This document shows, one piece after another, positions 1 to 10,407 of a DNA stretch of 16,811 nt. The stretch is from Phoronis ovalis. Its lineage: Eukaryota; Phoronida; Phoronidae. A program made the translations under genes and the position numbers. Position 1 is the stretch's first letter. Each line of letters begins with the position of its first letter. The notes under the pieces are model-generated. The model did no database searches, was not told where the DNA came from, and saw only the letters and a list, made by a program, of their open reading frames with translations. The stretch lies in NCBI GenBank assembly GCA_028565635.1, contig JAOXYB010022759.1, forward strand, positions 1 through 16,811, in the 5' to 3' direction.

Positions 1-850
1 AAAATTGTGTTTTAAATAATTTATATAATTTATATTTATACAGTTAGCATGGCATTATATAATATGTGTTTACAAAACTGCTGCTTTGTTCAGAAGTTAT
101 AATCTTTATAAATTTTAAAATCAGTAAAATGCTGACCTTTAAACTTTGAAAATTCATAACTTTCATAAGTTTCAGCTTTGTAGGTGCAGTGGTTTTTGGC
201 TTAATTTTTTTTGAAAATTAAAATTCAAAAAACACAGTTTTTACACAAAATAAACACTTATCTGATCATGAGAATTATTTTCAACGGTTTTCCTTTTGGA
301 TTCACCAACATTAAAGTATAACCTTTGCAAAAATGTATACCTTCATCTGTTTATCTATTCAATTTGCTTAGGAAAATCAACAAAGAAAGTTAGTAGTTTT
401 TTTGCATTTTTACTAGTTAAATTACTTTTTCCTAGAGGTATAGATTTTTAATATCAGTCATGAAATAAAAAAATTCAGTCAGTAGACTTGCTTAGGTCCT
501 TGTGCATTTTTTAAAAATTAATGTAAATTTAATTAATAAGGCATGATTTTTTATAAGCTCCAGTAATTGTCCCAATAAAAATATGTTTCTATTGCATTTC
601 ACTATCCAACATATAGAAGCTACGTACTTCATAAAAAAAAACAATTTCTTTGCAGGAACTGTTTCATTTGCAAAAATCCTAATCAAAATTAACAATAATA
701 AAAACCTCCAGAAGGACTTGAGCAAGTCTGTTCATTCAGTTACTGGAAATAAAAAGTATTTTATAAATATACAGAGTGATTTTTATGAGGCATCAAGAGA
801 AATGCACAAGGCGGTACAATGTTAGCGAAAATGAAAACAGGAGACATGCA

Positions 851-875
851 TAATATACTAATATACATAATATAC
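851..875. repeat. Short tandem repeat TAATATAC x3
   Basis: The octamer TAATATAC occurs at 851-858, 859-866 and 868-875, with one extra base before the last copy. It is a simple AT-rich microsatellite-like array with no function suggested by the context. Confidence 0.7.
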
Positions 876-1384
876 AAATTTCTACCATTTTGAAATGAAG
901 AAAACAGGTAAACTATTAGTATTCATGTCAATGCTGAAAATGTCTGAATTGATCACTTTAAATGTTATTTTATTGGATCTGCAAATAAATTCCCAAATCA
1001 AAAGGCTCTAAAAGTCACATTTTCAAAATTTCACATATAAGTCATTTTTGAAATACGCATCTTTACAGAACATATCCCCTAAAAGTATGTGTATAATCCA
1101 ACTAAGTAACATTCTATCTAAATTGTTGCTGACGACTCAACTTACAGCATTATTTTTAACAAGAAATATATGTTAGTGGTGGATTTAGGGAATCCCCTCC
1201 TTAAATCACCAAAACACCTATCTGCATTCTAAAAAATTTTAAATTTCAAATTTAGAACAGAAAAACACAACAATATCTCAAAAGTAAACATATTTTGATT
1301 GGTCCACAAATTTCACAAATTTGAAGAATAAACATTTTTGACTGCTTTACTTGAAGAAGTTTTTCATGGGGTATTTCAAACACT

Positions 1385-1439
1385 TATTTTAATAGTTTTA
1401 ATAAATAAAATTTTATAACTATTAAAATAGTTAAAGTAC
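1385..1439. repeat. 13-bp perfect inverted repeat
   Basis: TATTTTAATAGTT at 1385-1397 is the exact reverse complement of AACTATTAAAATA at 1427-1439, with a 29-nt spacer. Because the arms are almost pure A/T in an AT-rich region, chance or a degraded palindromic element are both possible. Confidence 0.6.
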
Positions 1440-2217
1440 ATTTGCTAACCTTAGTAATACAATATTCTATTAATAAACTATAACTAGCAATTTTCCAATA
1501 CTTAAATTTTACATGGTGGGCTTTATTTAAGCACAACAAATACAAGCAACACTTGTTCTTACATATACATACTGAAAACTATCCAAAATCTTGTCACTTA
1601 AGACAACCTTAATTATTGGCCCATTAAGAAAACAGGTTATGACCTCTACCTTGGGAGTGCTAATTTGAAGCAATGTTTACATTTACTTCTAGGAAATAAT
1701 GATCTTGCAAATATCTGCTTCATGCACAAGTCAATTCTTACTCTAGCTTACTATCACTATAGCAAATTAAATGTTGAACATAAATTTAACAATAGTGAAT
1801 GAAAATATTGAATGACTGAACATAGTATTAAAAGATATAACAATTGGCATCTCTGGTTATAAAAGAGCCTAGTTAATACAACCACAGAATTTAAGTTGGT
1901 ATGCCTATAAATAACTTCAGTGTAGTAAAGCTGGGAGATCCACTAGAGGGCTAAATAAGGTTACTGCTCACCATATTACTTTTACTATATAATTTTATAT
2001 GCAAATACTTTCCTTAATTATTCTCATTTCTACTGCTAGGAAAGAGCATAATTTGTGCAATTAGCCTTCCTTGAAGTGGTAACATTATTTTTAAATTTGG
2101 TTTTGAGTTATATTATACTTAAAATATAAACTAGTAAAACCTGGGAGGGAGCACTTTATGGCACAGGGGTGAGGCCCAGGCCTTAAATCCTACACCCGTT
2201 GCAAGCCAGTTATGGGG

Positions 2218-2476
2218 AAAAACATACCCCGTTGTCCGAAAAGACGGCTAAAAATATACCCCATTGTCAGAAAAAGTGGCTAAAAACATACGCGTAGTAA
2301 AACCCATGGCATAAAAACATATCCCTTTACAAACAAACAAGATTTTCAGGACCATGCAGTTGTAATATTTTCGGGACCCATTGTTGGCAGTGAGTTAAAA
2401 ATATACCGTTGCGAGCGGCCAGGGCTGAAATATATATACCTCGTTGCAAGCAAGGACCCTGAAAAAGCATACTTCA
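2218..2476. repeat. Degenerate ~32-bp tandem/interspersed repeat family
   Basis: Two adjacent 32-nt units (2218-2249 and 2250-2281) share the layout AAAAAYATACCCC, then TTGTC and GAAAA, then GGCT. A third, 31-nt unit follows at 2282-2312 and a further start (AAAAACATATCCC) at 2313. Related units reappear at 2397-2427 and 2428-2461, with CGTTGC and a GGCTG or CCCTG end, and a last start lies at 2462. The block is richer in G/C than its surroundings, so it looks like a minisatellite or the internal part of a dispersed element. No protein is encoded. Confidence 0.65.
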
Positions 2477-2539
2477 CATGTGGAAACATATGCATAAACA
2501 CTTTGGATGGCAGTGCCCCCCCCCCCCAGAAGTAAAACC

Positions 2540-3046
2540 TAATTCCGAAAACTACTACTGTGTAAAATTCATTATGCAAAAATAAATGAAAAAGCAATCT
2601 CTCTCAGGTAACTGCTTGATGTGTCTGTTTTAATTATAGTTCCAGTGGATTGGTTTTCAAACAAACAAACATCCTTGTTCATTTTGAAAGCAGAAAAAAG
2701 TATCTATACAAATATTTGCTGGTCCTATAATATTTGTTTTCTAATCCCCAAATATTAAAGCATGGCAACTAATAAACAAAACATGTCCTTAAAATAGTCA
2801 TTTAGTTTAATTTGATTTTCAAAAAAAGTCCCACAAATAGTTCTCTCTTTAAAAAAATTGAAATAAATTAGTAAACATGTTGCTACTATTTCAAAATGTT
2901 CTTGCTTGATGCAAAAAATGATCATACATAGGGATCCAGTTCAAGGGACAGGATTACATCATAATATGAACTTGAGAACAATAAAACGATTCAGTCTGCT
3001 CATTTAGAAATCACAATTCTAGTTGTTAACAAATTCAAGTAAACTT
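2540..3046. other. AT-rich spacer
   Basis: Nothing coding is recognised here. The stretch is A/T-rich sequence with short A and T runs, lying between the 32-bp repeat family (and a 12-C run at 2516-2527) on the left and the 21-bp tandem repeat on the right. Confidence 0.5.
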
Positions 3047-3109
3047 GGAATAATGATAATCAGGCATGGAATAATGATAATCAGGCATGGAATAATGATA
3101 ATCAGGCAT
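3047..3109. repeat. Perfect tandem triplication of a 21-bp unit
   Basis: A 21-nt unit starting GGAATAATGATAA and ending CAGGCAT is repeated three times without any mismatch at 3047-3067, 3068-3088 and 3089-3109. Identity of the copies implies recent expansion, so copy number may vary between individuals. There is no open frame or gene context. Confidence 0.95.
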
Positions 3110-3554
3110 ATCTAGATGTTGAAAACAATACTACACATTTTTTAGCACTGATTTCTACAAAATATTTATACAAAAAAATACAGAAGTCAAATTATTTGAA
3201 ACTGAAATTAGCAGTAAAAGTGGGCGGGTGGTATGCACTACATACCAATAAAACTAAGTATTTTTATGAAAATAACACTTTTTGATAAGAAAATAAATGC
3301 TTTTAACCACAAATCCGAGATCAAGCAATAATATAAGCCCGCAATACCCCATCTGATAGAATGAAGTCTTGGCGTCACCTTTTTTTTGACAATTTTTGCA
3401 CAAAATGGGACACCATTACGGCTTCTGTTGCATAGCACGAGTTTAGAGACTTTATAGTCAAAGAAATGTAGTCAAAATGGCTATTAATTGGGAAGGCTTA
3501 GAACAGATCAATTTAGCTCCCATAAACCAACTATTTTGACAATAAATCTTTGAT
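3110..3554. other. Spacer, no gene recognised
   Basis: A 66-codon minus-strand frame at 3238-3438 is the longest open stretch and shows no recognisable domain. Otherwise this is AT-rich DNA leading into the 126-bp tandem duplication. Confidence 0.45.
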
Positions 3555-3807
3555 AAAGGATGAGTCCCATATTTCAACTTTTTGGTATAAAGTTTGTACA
3601 AGATTTTTACAATCAATGGCTACATGTACCCACACCCAAAACGCAATGATGAAATCCCCTGGAGCCAATAAGTGTACTACAAAGGATAAGTTCCATATTT
3701 AAACTATTTTGGCATAAAATGTGTACAAAATTTTACCCTCAATGGCTATACATGCACCCACACTCAAAATACAACGAAGAAGTCCCCTGGAGCCAATAAG
3801 TTTACTA
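3555..3807. repeat. Tandem duplication of a ~126-bp unit
   Basis: Copy 1 (3555-3680) and copy 2 (3681 to about 3807) begin with AAAGGAT and both contain CCATATTT, GTACAA, CAATGGCTA, ACCCACAC and, near the end, TCCCCTGGAGCCAATAAGT. They differ by scattered substitutions and small indels, roughly 80% identical by eye, so the duplication is not recent. The sequence just before copy 1 (AACTATTTTG near 3529) resembles the AAACTATTTTGG inside copy 2, hinting at a partial third copy. The unit is probably part of a satellite or mobile element; there is no coding potential. Confidence 0.85.
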
Positions 3808-4860
3808 AGTGCATGTGGTTTAAACTTTAACAGAGTAATTAAAATTACTGTAACATAGGTAAGTAAAATACACTGGCATTTATTGCTTTACTTCCATCAT
3901 TCAGACTTTTAAGTTTCCTCGGACTGAAATACTACAAGAATTACTCATCAGACCGTATATGGAAGGGGGAATCCCAGTGACCTAAAGAGCTGATTTGATG
4001 CTGAGTACTCGACTCCCAGGCAGCATAGCCTGCAGGTAAACAGCAAATAACCATTTCTGACGTTCGATAAATCTATATTCAGACATTTTCCGGTTACTAG
4101 TATTGCTTAAGATGGCTTTACGTTGACACATGTTTCGTAAGATACATTTAGTAGGAACTTGGACTATGATATTATAAATAAAATGCAACCAAAGTGGCAA
4201 CTGCATGTACAATGATTACAAACAGTTAGTTCCTGCTTCACTGCATCACTCCTGGGCGGCAACAAAATAAGCTAATAGACGGCCAAAGAGCAAGTAAATT
4301 ACCGTTCCCATTTTATCCTCATTTCATCGCTAATTTCGGGTCGCTTTCTATTACTCTGTTTAACAGACTTTTCTTGATAAATATGATAATAAATGAGCGA
4401 GGTCAAATGCAACACCGACAGCATTTCTGTTAGGGTCGCAACGAAATGCCATACAAATACAAAAGCGCAAGTACTTTACTTAAAGAACATATGATAAAAC
4501 CTTATGGCACATATAAGTTTAGATATAATTCACAAAGAACACAATAAAATACAAATTTTCACAATACAGCTTAAAGTATCAACCTATCAGGGTTTTATAT
4601 TGCAGTAAGCAAAGTGCAGCCTCGTTATAATTTCAATATGTCTGCGCCCTAGGAAGAAACATATTTTTTGTTCCATTTCTAACAGTTGTACTAAAATAAG
4701 AACGCCAATTATTTACTTGTAGTTTTAAACACATATCCTTACATTTTAGTAGAAAAGAATGGACTCACCAGAAAGAAAATTCGCAGAGAGAAAGCTTAGA
4801 AAATTCACTAAAAAGTTGGTAAGCTCCGTTTTCCTTTCCATGTGGATGCAAACTAAACTA
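3808..4860. other. 5' flank of the actin gene; CpG-bearing stretch with short minus-strand frames
   Basis: No gene is supported. Between about 3965 and 4440 the sequence is less AT-rich and has many CpG dinucleotides, unlike the DNA on either side. It contains minus-strand frames of 76 codons (4212-3982) and 41 codons (from ATG at 4424, stop ending at 4299). Neither matches a family I know. A CArG-like CCGTATATGG (one mismatch) lies at 3953-3962. The rest is AT-rich. Confidence 0.4.
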
Positions 4861-4868
4861 GGTCAATT

Positions 4869-4878
4869 CTATATTTGG
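4869..4878 (+). promoter_or_regulatory. CArG-like element (one mismatch)
   Basis: CTATATTTGG differs from the SRF consensus CC(A/T)6GG at only the second base. It lies about 45 bp upstream of two perfect CArG boxes, so it may be a weak third SRF site or a MEF2-like A/T element of the actin promoter. Confidence 0.4.
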
Positions 4879-4922
4879 AATGTGCTTATCTGCCTGTAGA
4901 ACAGCGTGTCTGGATGTTGTTA

Positions 4923-4932
4923 CCATATATGG
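4923..4932 (+). promoter_or_regulatory. CArG box (SRF site) 1 of the actin promoter
   Basis: CCATATATGG is a perfect, palindromic CC(A/T)6GG. It lies about 80 bp upstream of the TATA box. Animal actin genes are classic targets of serum response factor through such boxes, so this is very probably a functional promoter site. Confidence 0.8.
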
Positions 4933-4944
4933 AAACTATTATAA

Positions 4945-4954
4945 CCATATATGG
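4945..4954 (+). promoter_or_regulatory. CArG box (SRF site) 2 of the actin promoter
   Basis: This is a second identical CCATATATGG, starting 22 bp after the first, about two helical turns, which would place two SRF dimers on the same face of the DNA. It is about 50 bp upstream of the TATA box. Confidence 0.8.
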
Positions 4955-5004
4955 AGGAGACTTACTAGTAGTTCCCTGTATTTCCTAGAACTGTGAATGT
5001 GTGA

Positions 5005-5012
5005 TATAAAAA
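5005..5012 (+). promoter_or_regulatory. Actin TATA box with likely start site about 30 bp downstream
   Basis: TATAAAAA lies 93 bp upstream of the actin ATG. An initiator-like TCAGTTG follows at 5036-5042, so transcription plausibly starts at the A at 5038, 33 bp from the first T of the TATA box. That gives a 5' UTR of about 67 nt with no visible intron between start site and ATG, although many actin genes do have a 5' UTR intron. Confidence 0.7.
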
Positions 5013-5095
5013 CCAACCCAGTGAGTAAACTGGTATCAGTTGATTCTGAGGCAGCGTAGTTAAAGGTCTCTTTGTGTGTAAAGCAAACGTATTAA

Positions 5096-5572
<477 letters not shown>

Positions 5573-5770
5573 TAATTAAAATAAGACGCAAGTTTTAAAA
5601 TTTGAAAAGTTCTATTAATTGAATATATGTGAAAGTTAGTAATGTTTAATATTGCCAATATCAGTAGCTGCAATACTAAGATTGTGCTGTATGTGAGCAA
5701 GAAACATTAATATAAGGTGACATTGATAAGAAATTCTTTACACCCTTCAGTTTATGATAGAGGACATTTA

Positions 5771-5780
5771 ACCACGTGGT
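5771..5780. promoter_or_regulatory. Palindromic E-box ACCACGTGGT in the actin intron
   Basis: A 10-bp perfect palindrome with the CACGTG core bound by bHLH-zipper factors lies 35 bp before the intronic CArG box. A CAGCTG E-box also occurs near 6274. Proximity to the CArG box makes a composite enhancer plausible but unproven. Confidence 0.4.
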
Positions 5781-5814
5781 GTTCTATAGTATGGTCTCTG
5801 CTGAGCACAGATGG

Positions 5815-5824
5815 CCTTATATGG
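5815..5824 (+). promoter_or_regulatory. Intronic CArG box (SRF site)
   Basis: CCTTATATGG fits CC(A/T)6GG perfectly and is the form often found in actin and immediate-early gene promoters. It lies about 260 bp inside the only coding-region intron. Intronic CArG boxes are known in other animal actin genes, which supports but does not prove function. Confidence 0.6.
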
Positions 5825-6269
5825 TCATGTGAAAGGGACTGTCTGATTCATGATCATTCATTGGCATTTCTTGTTTGAAAATTTCACAGCACATTAACTT
5901 TAATTGTTGTTCAAAGACCCAGCAAATCCAATTAATTGCCATTCTTTATTTTGTATTTATTTAATTTTAATTTGTATTTTTTCCAAATTATGATAATTTT
6001 AATTAACTCGAGTAAAATTGTGGGGTAAAAGTGGCCTTATTTTAGTGCCATAGTGGGTGGGTGTGAACCAGGATGTTTCCTGATTATTAAAATATGTTTT
6101 TCTGAAATTTACTTTTAAGGGCAATTTGAAATTAATTTGATCAATGGCATCATATGGTTTCATTGGTCAAAAGTGCAATAATTAAAAATACATTAAATAT
6201 TTTTAATTTTTTTTGCTTGTGGGATTAAACTTTAATACACCAGTTTATGTGAGAATGAACAACAGTTAA

Positions 6270-7022
<753 letters not shown>

Positions 7023-7550
7023 GCTCGCTATCGTCAAGTTGCTCATATCTTTACAGTATGTGCTTTGTTATATTGTATCTGCAGCTAACCTCAAGAACTG
7101 TAATCTAAGAAGGGCATATTGTATAAACTGAGTTAAATTAAGTGCAAAAGACCTGTGTACGCGATATTAATCGGAGAAAAACTGCTGCTGAAGAAAAGAT
7201 AACAACTGAACACAAAACAGTCTGTTTCGAACTTGCAAAGACTGTAAATTTAAAAAAAAACTGTTTTTAGACATCATTTAGTTTTGAGGACCGAAAGAGA
7301 AACTCTCTATGTGACATGTAGTTTGTAGTTTATCCAATTAGACATGTAGTAGTTACTTGCTCTTTTTTTACTATTATTTTGTATAAATGGCCAAAAGAGA
7401 TGTTTTTGTTAAAACTCTTTTCCTATGAAAAAAACAAGATTAGATATCAGACAATATCTTTGTTATATGAGGAGTATGTTCTATCTTGCTGGAAAAGAAT
7501 CTGTCGCTGTAATATTTTCACACCAAACAATAAAAATCCATCTTCTTTAT
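7023..7550 (+). other. Actin 3' UTR
   Basis: This AT-rich, about 510-530-nt untranslated tail runs from the TAA stop to the AATAAA signal at 7529. It has no open frame of note apart from chance frames of about 70 codons at 6916-7131 and 7425-7637. The true cleavage site should lie about 10-25 bases after the AATAAA. Confidence 0.75.
7529..7534 (+). terminator. Actin polyadenylation signal AATAAA
   Basis: A canonical AATAAA lies 507 bp after the actin stop. It is followed within about 20-50 bases by T- and GT-rich sequence (CTTTATTG, CTTGTTTTCC, CTATTGTGTCTGCTGG), the usual cleavage and downstream element arrangement. Confidence 0.75.
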
Positions 7551-7559
7551 TGTAAGCAG

Positions 7560-9447
7560 TCTTGTTTTCCATTTCTGTTCTATTGTGTCTGCTGGCACAA
7601 GGATAATGTCGCAACCTTGAACCACATGATGACCTAGAAATGATGTCTGGGCCCCTCTAACAAAAACAACAAAGACTAAAGGAAATTGCTGACAAAAAGT
7701 AGTGTCCAGCTACAAAGTTTTCTCTGATGTAGGAAAGCTTTTGAAACTATTTTTACTGCACATTTTATATTTTCCCCATGTTTCTCTTCAATTTTGCAAA
7801 TTGGGTTTCCTTCCTTTAAAATTTAAACCTCTTGGAAGCCCTAGTTTTTCAAAGGCTTTCCTTCAGAGCTGCCTAAGCGATTAAGGAGCAAAAAATATTG
7901 CAAGAACAATTTGCCGCAAGCAAGTTCATTGCGCAAGGACCTTCGGGTCCTATCCTTCGAACTTGGACCGTGCTTGCAACAAATATGTCTTTGCGAAACA
8001 ATTTTAATCGGTGAATGATATTCCAGTTATTAATTATAAGATCAGAATCCAGTCATAACTAATTCATTTTGTGACAAGTGCCTTCTGCGTATATTAGATG
8101 TGTTATCAATGTAAATTCTTTTGTAAAAGCATTTTGACATTCTGTCATATCTTAACATGGTTTGACAATTAAATGTTAAAGTTTGCCACTGGATATTTAA
8201 CCTATTTTACCAACATTGCATTTTATAGCCGAGATTGCTATAAAAATTACTGACTTTTCTCACTATTTGAGCCTTCCCCTGTTTAATACGAAAATTGGTA
8301 TGAAATATTTTACTAATAATATTATAATGCAATATTTTACAAACTATTGTTTGTATAGCATTTTGTTGTGTACTTGGCTAGGGAAAATGATAATGCATAA
8401 GAAAGATGTATATTAAAATGAGTAAATAACATAAATTACTTTTGATCTCCAGAGTTCAAAAATTTGGAATATTCATTACACTGAAACTAAATATCCTGAG
8501 AAAATTTGGAAGGCCAAGCAAATGGTCCACTCATTAGACCTAGTTATTGGAATATTAAAATTAAATTCAAAGTCTGACCCAGTTGAAAGTGCATGGAGAA
8601 AGTTACATTGGATTTGAGTCTCCTTTTGATAAAATTGCAAATTTAAATGGCTAGTCAGAAATTGATGCAAAATGTCTAATTATGAAGCAATTAAACCAAA
8701 TAAAAATTTACTTTAAGCAATATTTATAATAATATAGATGTTTAAAGGGATCTTTATACTGTTTGTAAACTGCATACTATCTGTTATAATTTACATGAAT
8801 TATCTAATAAAAATAAATTTCTTAAAACTATTTCCCTGTGATATATCTGCTGAAGTATGTGACTTTTGAAAACAAAGATTAATTGCGGGATTAACAGTGG
8901 TAAATTAATCCTGGGAAAGCATGCTGACGGATTATCAGATACAGCTTGCACATTGTTTTGATTTTTCTGCTTCAATGTGTTAATTTTCATAGACATTGTA
9001 GTTAAACTTTTTCAAAGCAATTCATGTTCCAGTCTACAAATGAATAAGGTTGCCAAAAATGGTAAGATGTCTTGATTTGCAATGCTCAGGGGAGATAATT
9101 CTGTGTGGCACCTTAAAAGGTTACTCAGCAATGCATATCCTTGCGGTAACTTCAGGAATGATAAGAAAATCTTAACTATCCAGTCAGTTTTTTGATATTT
9201 CCTTCCTCTAACATTTCATGTAAAGTGCCTGTGTTCATGATTTTGAAAGAATGCTCTCTCCACTGCAGCCAATTTAAAATTCTTTAATTTATCCAAAAAT
9301 GATAAGACATTTATTTATTTCAACTTTTCATTATTTTTATGTTTTAAAAGTAAGTGCACGATCTTAAATTTTTTTACAAGGATCAGCTAATAAACAATTG
9401 AAAGCAGGAACAAGAATTTAAAATATTAATTTCATTCTTTTTCCCAA
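7560..9447. other. Intergenic spacer between actin and the TSTD2-like gene
   Basis: No gene is recognised. Frames of 60-70 codons at 7702-7884, 8216-8416, 8476-8670 (minus) and 8784-8996 (minus) look like chance openings in AT-rich DNA. The only strong local structure is the GC-rich hairpin at 7916-7977. A GTAAGTG donor-like site at 9350 follows a 17-codon ATG frame starting at 9299, a weak candidate for the first TSTD2 exon. Confidence 0.45.
7916..7977. repeat. GC-rich nested hairpin capped by GGACC-TTCG-GGTCC
   Basis: There are three nested perfect stems: GCAAG (7916-7920) with CTTGC (7973-7977), CAAGTTC (7921-7927) with GAACTTG (7959-7965), and GGACC (7937-7941) with GGTCC (7946-7950) around a TTCG loop. 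Internal loops of 9 and 8 nt and a 7-nt bulge separate them. The island is far more GC-rich than its surroundings. It could be a palindromic mobile-element end or a structured transcript. It is not a tRNA: I see no cloverleaf and only a weak GTTCGA core on the minus strand. Confidence 0.75.
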
Positions 9448-9547
9448 AGTATTTTTAAAGTGCCAGCCCAATCCCTGGCATTATATATCCCCTCTCTAAT
9501 TTTAGCTAGCATTTCCTTAATGGTGAGGGATTGGCATTCGAAATACT
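9448..9547. repeat. Imperfect ~100-nt hairpin (MITE-like or pre-miRNA-like)
   Basis: The arms pair as AGTATTT (9448-9454) with AAATACT (9541-9547), TGCC (9461-9464) with GGCA (9533-9536), or alternatively CCAATCCCT (9468-9476) with AGGGATTGG (9526-9534), and ATTA (9480-9483) with TAAT (9518-9521). Terminal loop is about 34 nt. It may be a small palindromic transposon or a hairpin RNA. No target-site duplication is obvious. Confidence 0.6.
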
Positions 9548-10407
9548 AACATTTAGAAAATTATACTTAACATGTATAAAAATAACAATTTTAATTAAAT
9601 TCAAGGCTTGCAGATAATGCAAGAAGTGAATCCTGAGCAAAAACTAAAGGTGGAAGTGATCTGCCGTCATGTCCTCTGAAAACTTCCACAGTTGGAAAAT
9701 TGTGCGCATATGTGGGTTAAAGGTTGCAACTTTTATATTCAAGAGCTTTTATCTCATGTATTTCCCTAAAACTTGCCATTCCGTCTGACATTTTTTTCTG
9801 TGAGCCCTACTGACATGAATTCAGTGACTATATATATGCCTCATCCACTGTAAACATAGTAATTGCATGCCTCTATAATCAACTATAGTCAACTAGTGAA
9901 AATGTACGATATCGATTTTTATGTTTGTTATAATCATAATATCGCTTTACTTTAATACTCTGTATATATAGCTGTGTTGCCTTTTGTAAGTGATTTTATC
10001 TCTGATGACCAGGATGCTTTTAGGGAAATTCAATTGTTTTTTTCATTAAACTAACAAGTTATCTTAGTGAAAACAAACGTTGAGAGCTATGGGAAGTTAA
10101 CACTTCATATTAAACCAAACAACAATTTTATTTGACAAAGTGCAAATTGAATAAAACTATATTATTGTATCATGCATTATAATTTATAGATATTAAAGAG
10201 AAGCATGAGGGAATAATTGACTTACATTTATTTAATGATTAAGACCACATGGCTTAATTTTGCTGTAACATCGGGATTTTGCTGAGGGAATTGAGGTTCA
10301 TGCATAGAAATTACAGTGGGGCTTATTTTTCAATTATGGCTTCTATACAAGAAGAAGCATATTATTTTGTGCCATTAAAAATACTGCCGAAATTTAATTT
10401 TTTTCAG
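9548..10407 (+). other. 5' flank or first intron of the TSTD2-like gene; N-terminal exon unresolved
   Basis: The exon at 10408 begins after a strong TTTTTTTTCAG acceptor, so an upstream exon ending in phase 0 is expected. Candidate A lies at 9617-9649: ATG then MQEVNPEQKLK before GTGGAAG, a weak donor, with a TTGCAG acceptor just before it. Candidate B lies at 9299-9349: ATG, 17 codons, strong GTAAGT donor but a low-complexity protein. Alternatively translation could begin at ATG 10300 or 10336, reading through the acceptor. I cannot decide between them. Confidence 0.35.

Larger units (their letters stand above)
1..2217. other. AT-rich intergenic spacer, no gene recognised
   Basis: This stretch is strongly AT-rich with many homopolymer A/T runs and stop codons in all frames. 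The longest frames (about 80 codons near 492-825, overlapping on opposite strands) show no known domain and have a composition like the flanks. Small structures include three copies of TAATATAC at 851-875 and a 13-bp inverted repeat at 1385-1439. It could be intron or UTR of a gene lying to the left, but I see no splice-bounded conserved coding block. Confidence 0.5.

Noticed and set aside
2516-2527. Run of 12 C (and 9 C at 15281-15289)
   Set aside because: Simple homopolymers; length may even be a sequencing uncertainty. No functional context.
3982-4212. 76-codon minus-strand open frame
   Set aside because: No known domain or convincing start context; kept only as part of the CpG-bearing stretch finding.
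8888-8911. GGATTAA / TTAATCC 7-bp hairpin
   Set aside because: Short, AT-rich stem that is likely by chance in this composition.
10279-10407. Extension of the TSTD2-like exon upstream to 10279
   Set aside because: The frame there opens with TTG, and its translation does not resemble the family until just after the strong TTTTCAG acceptor at 10407.
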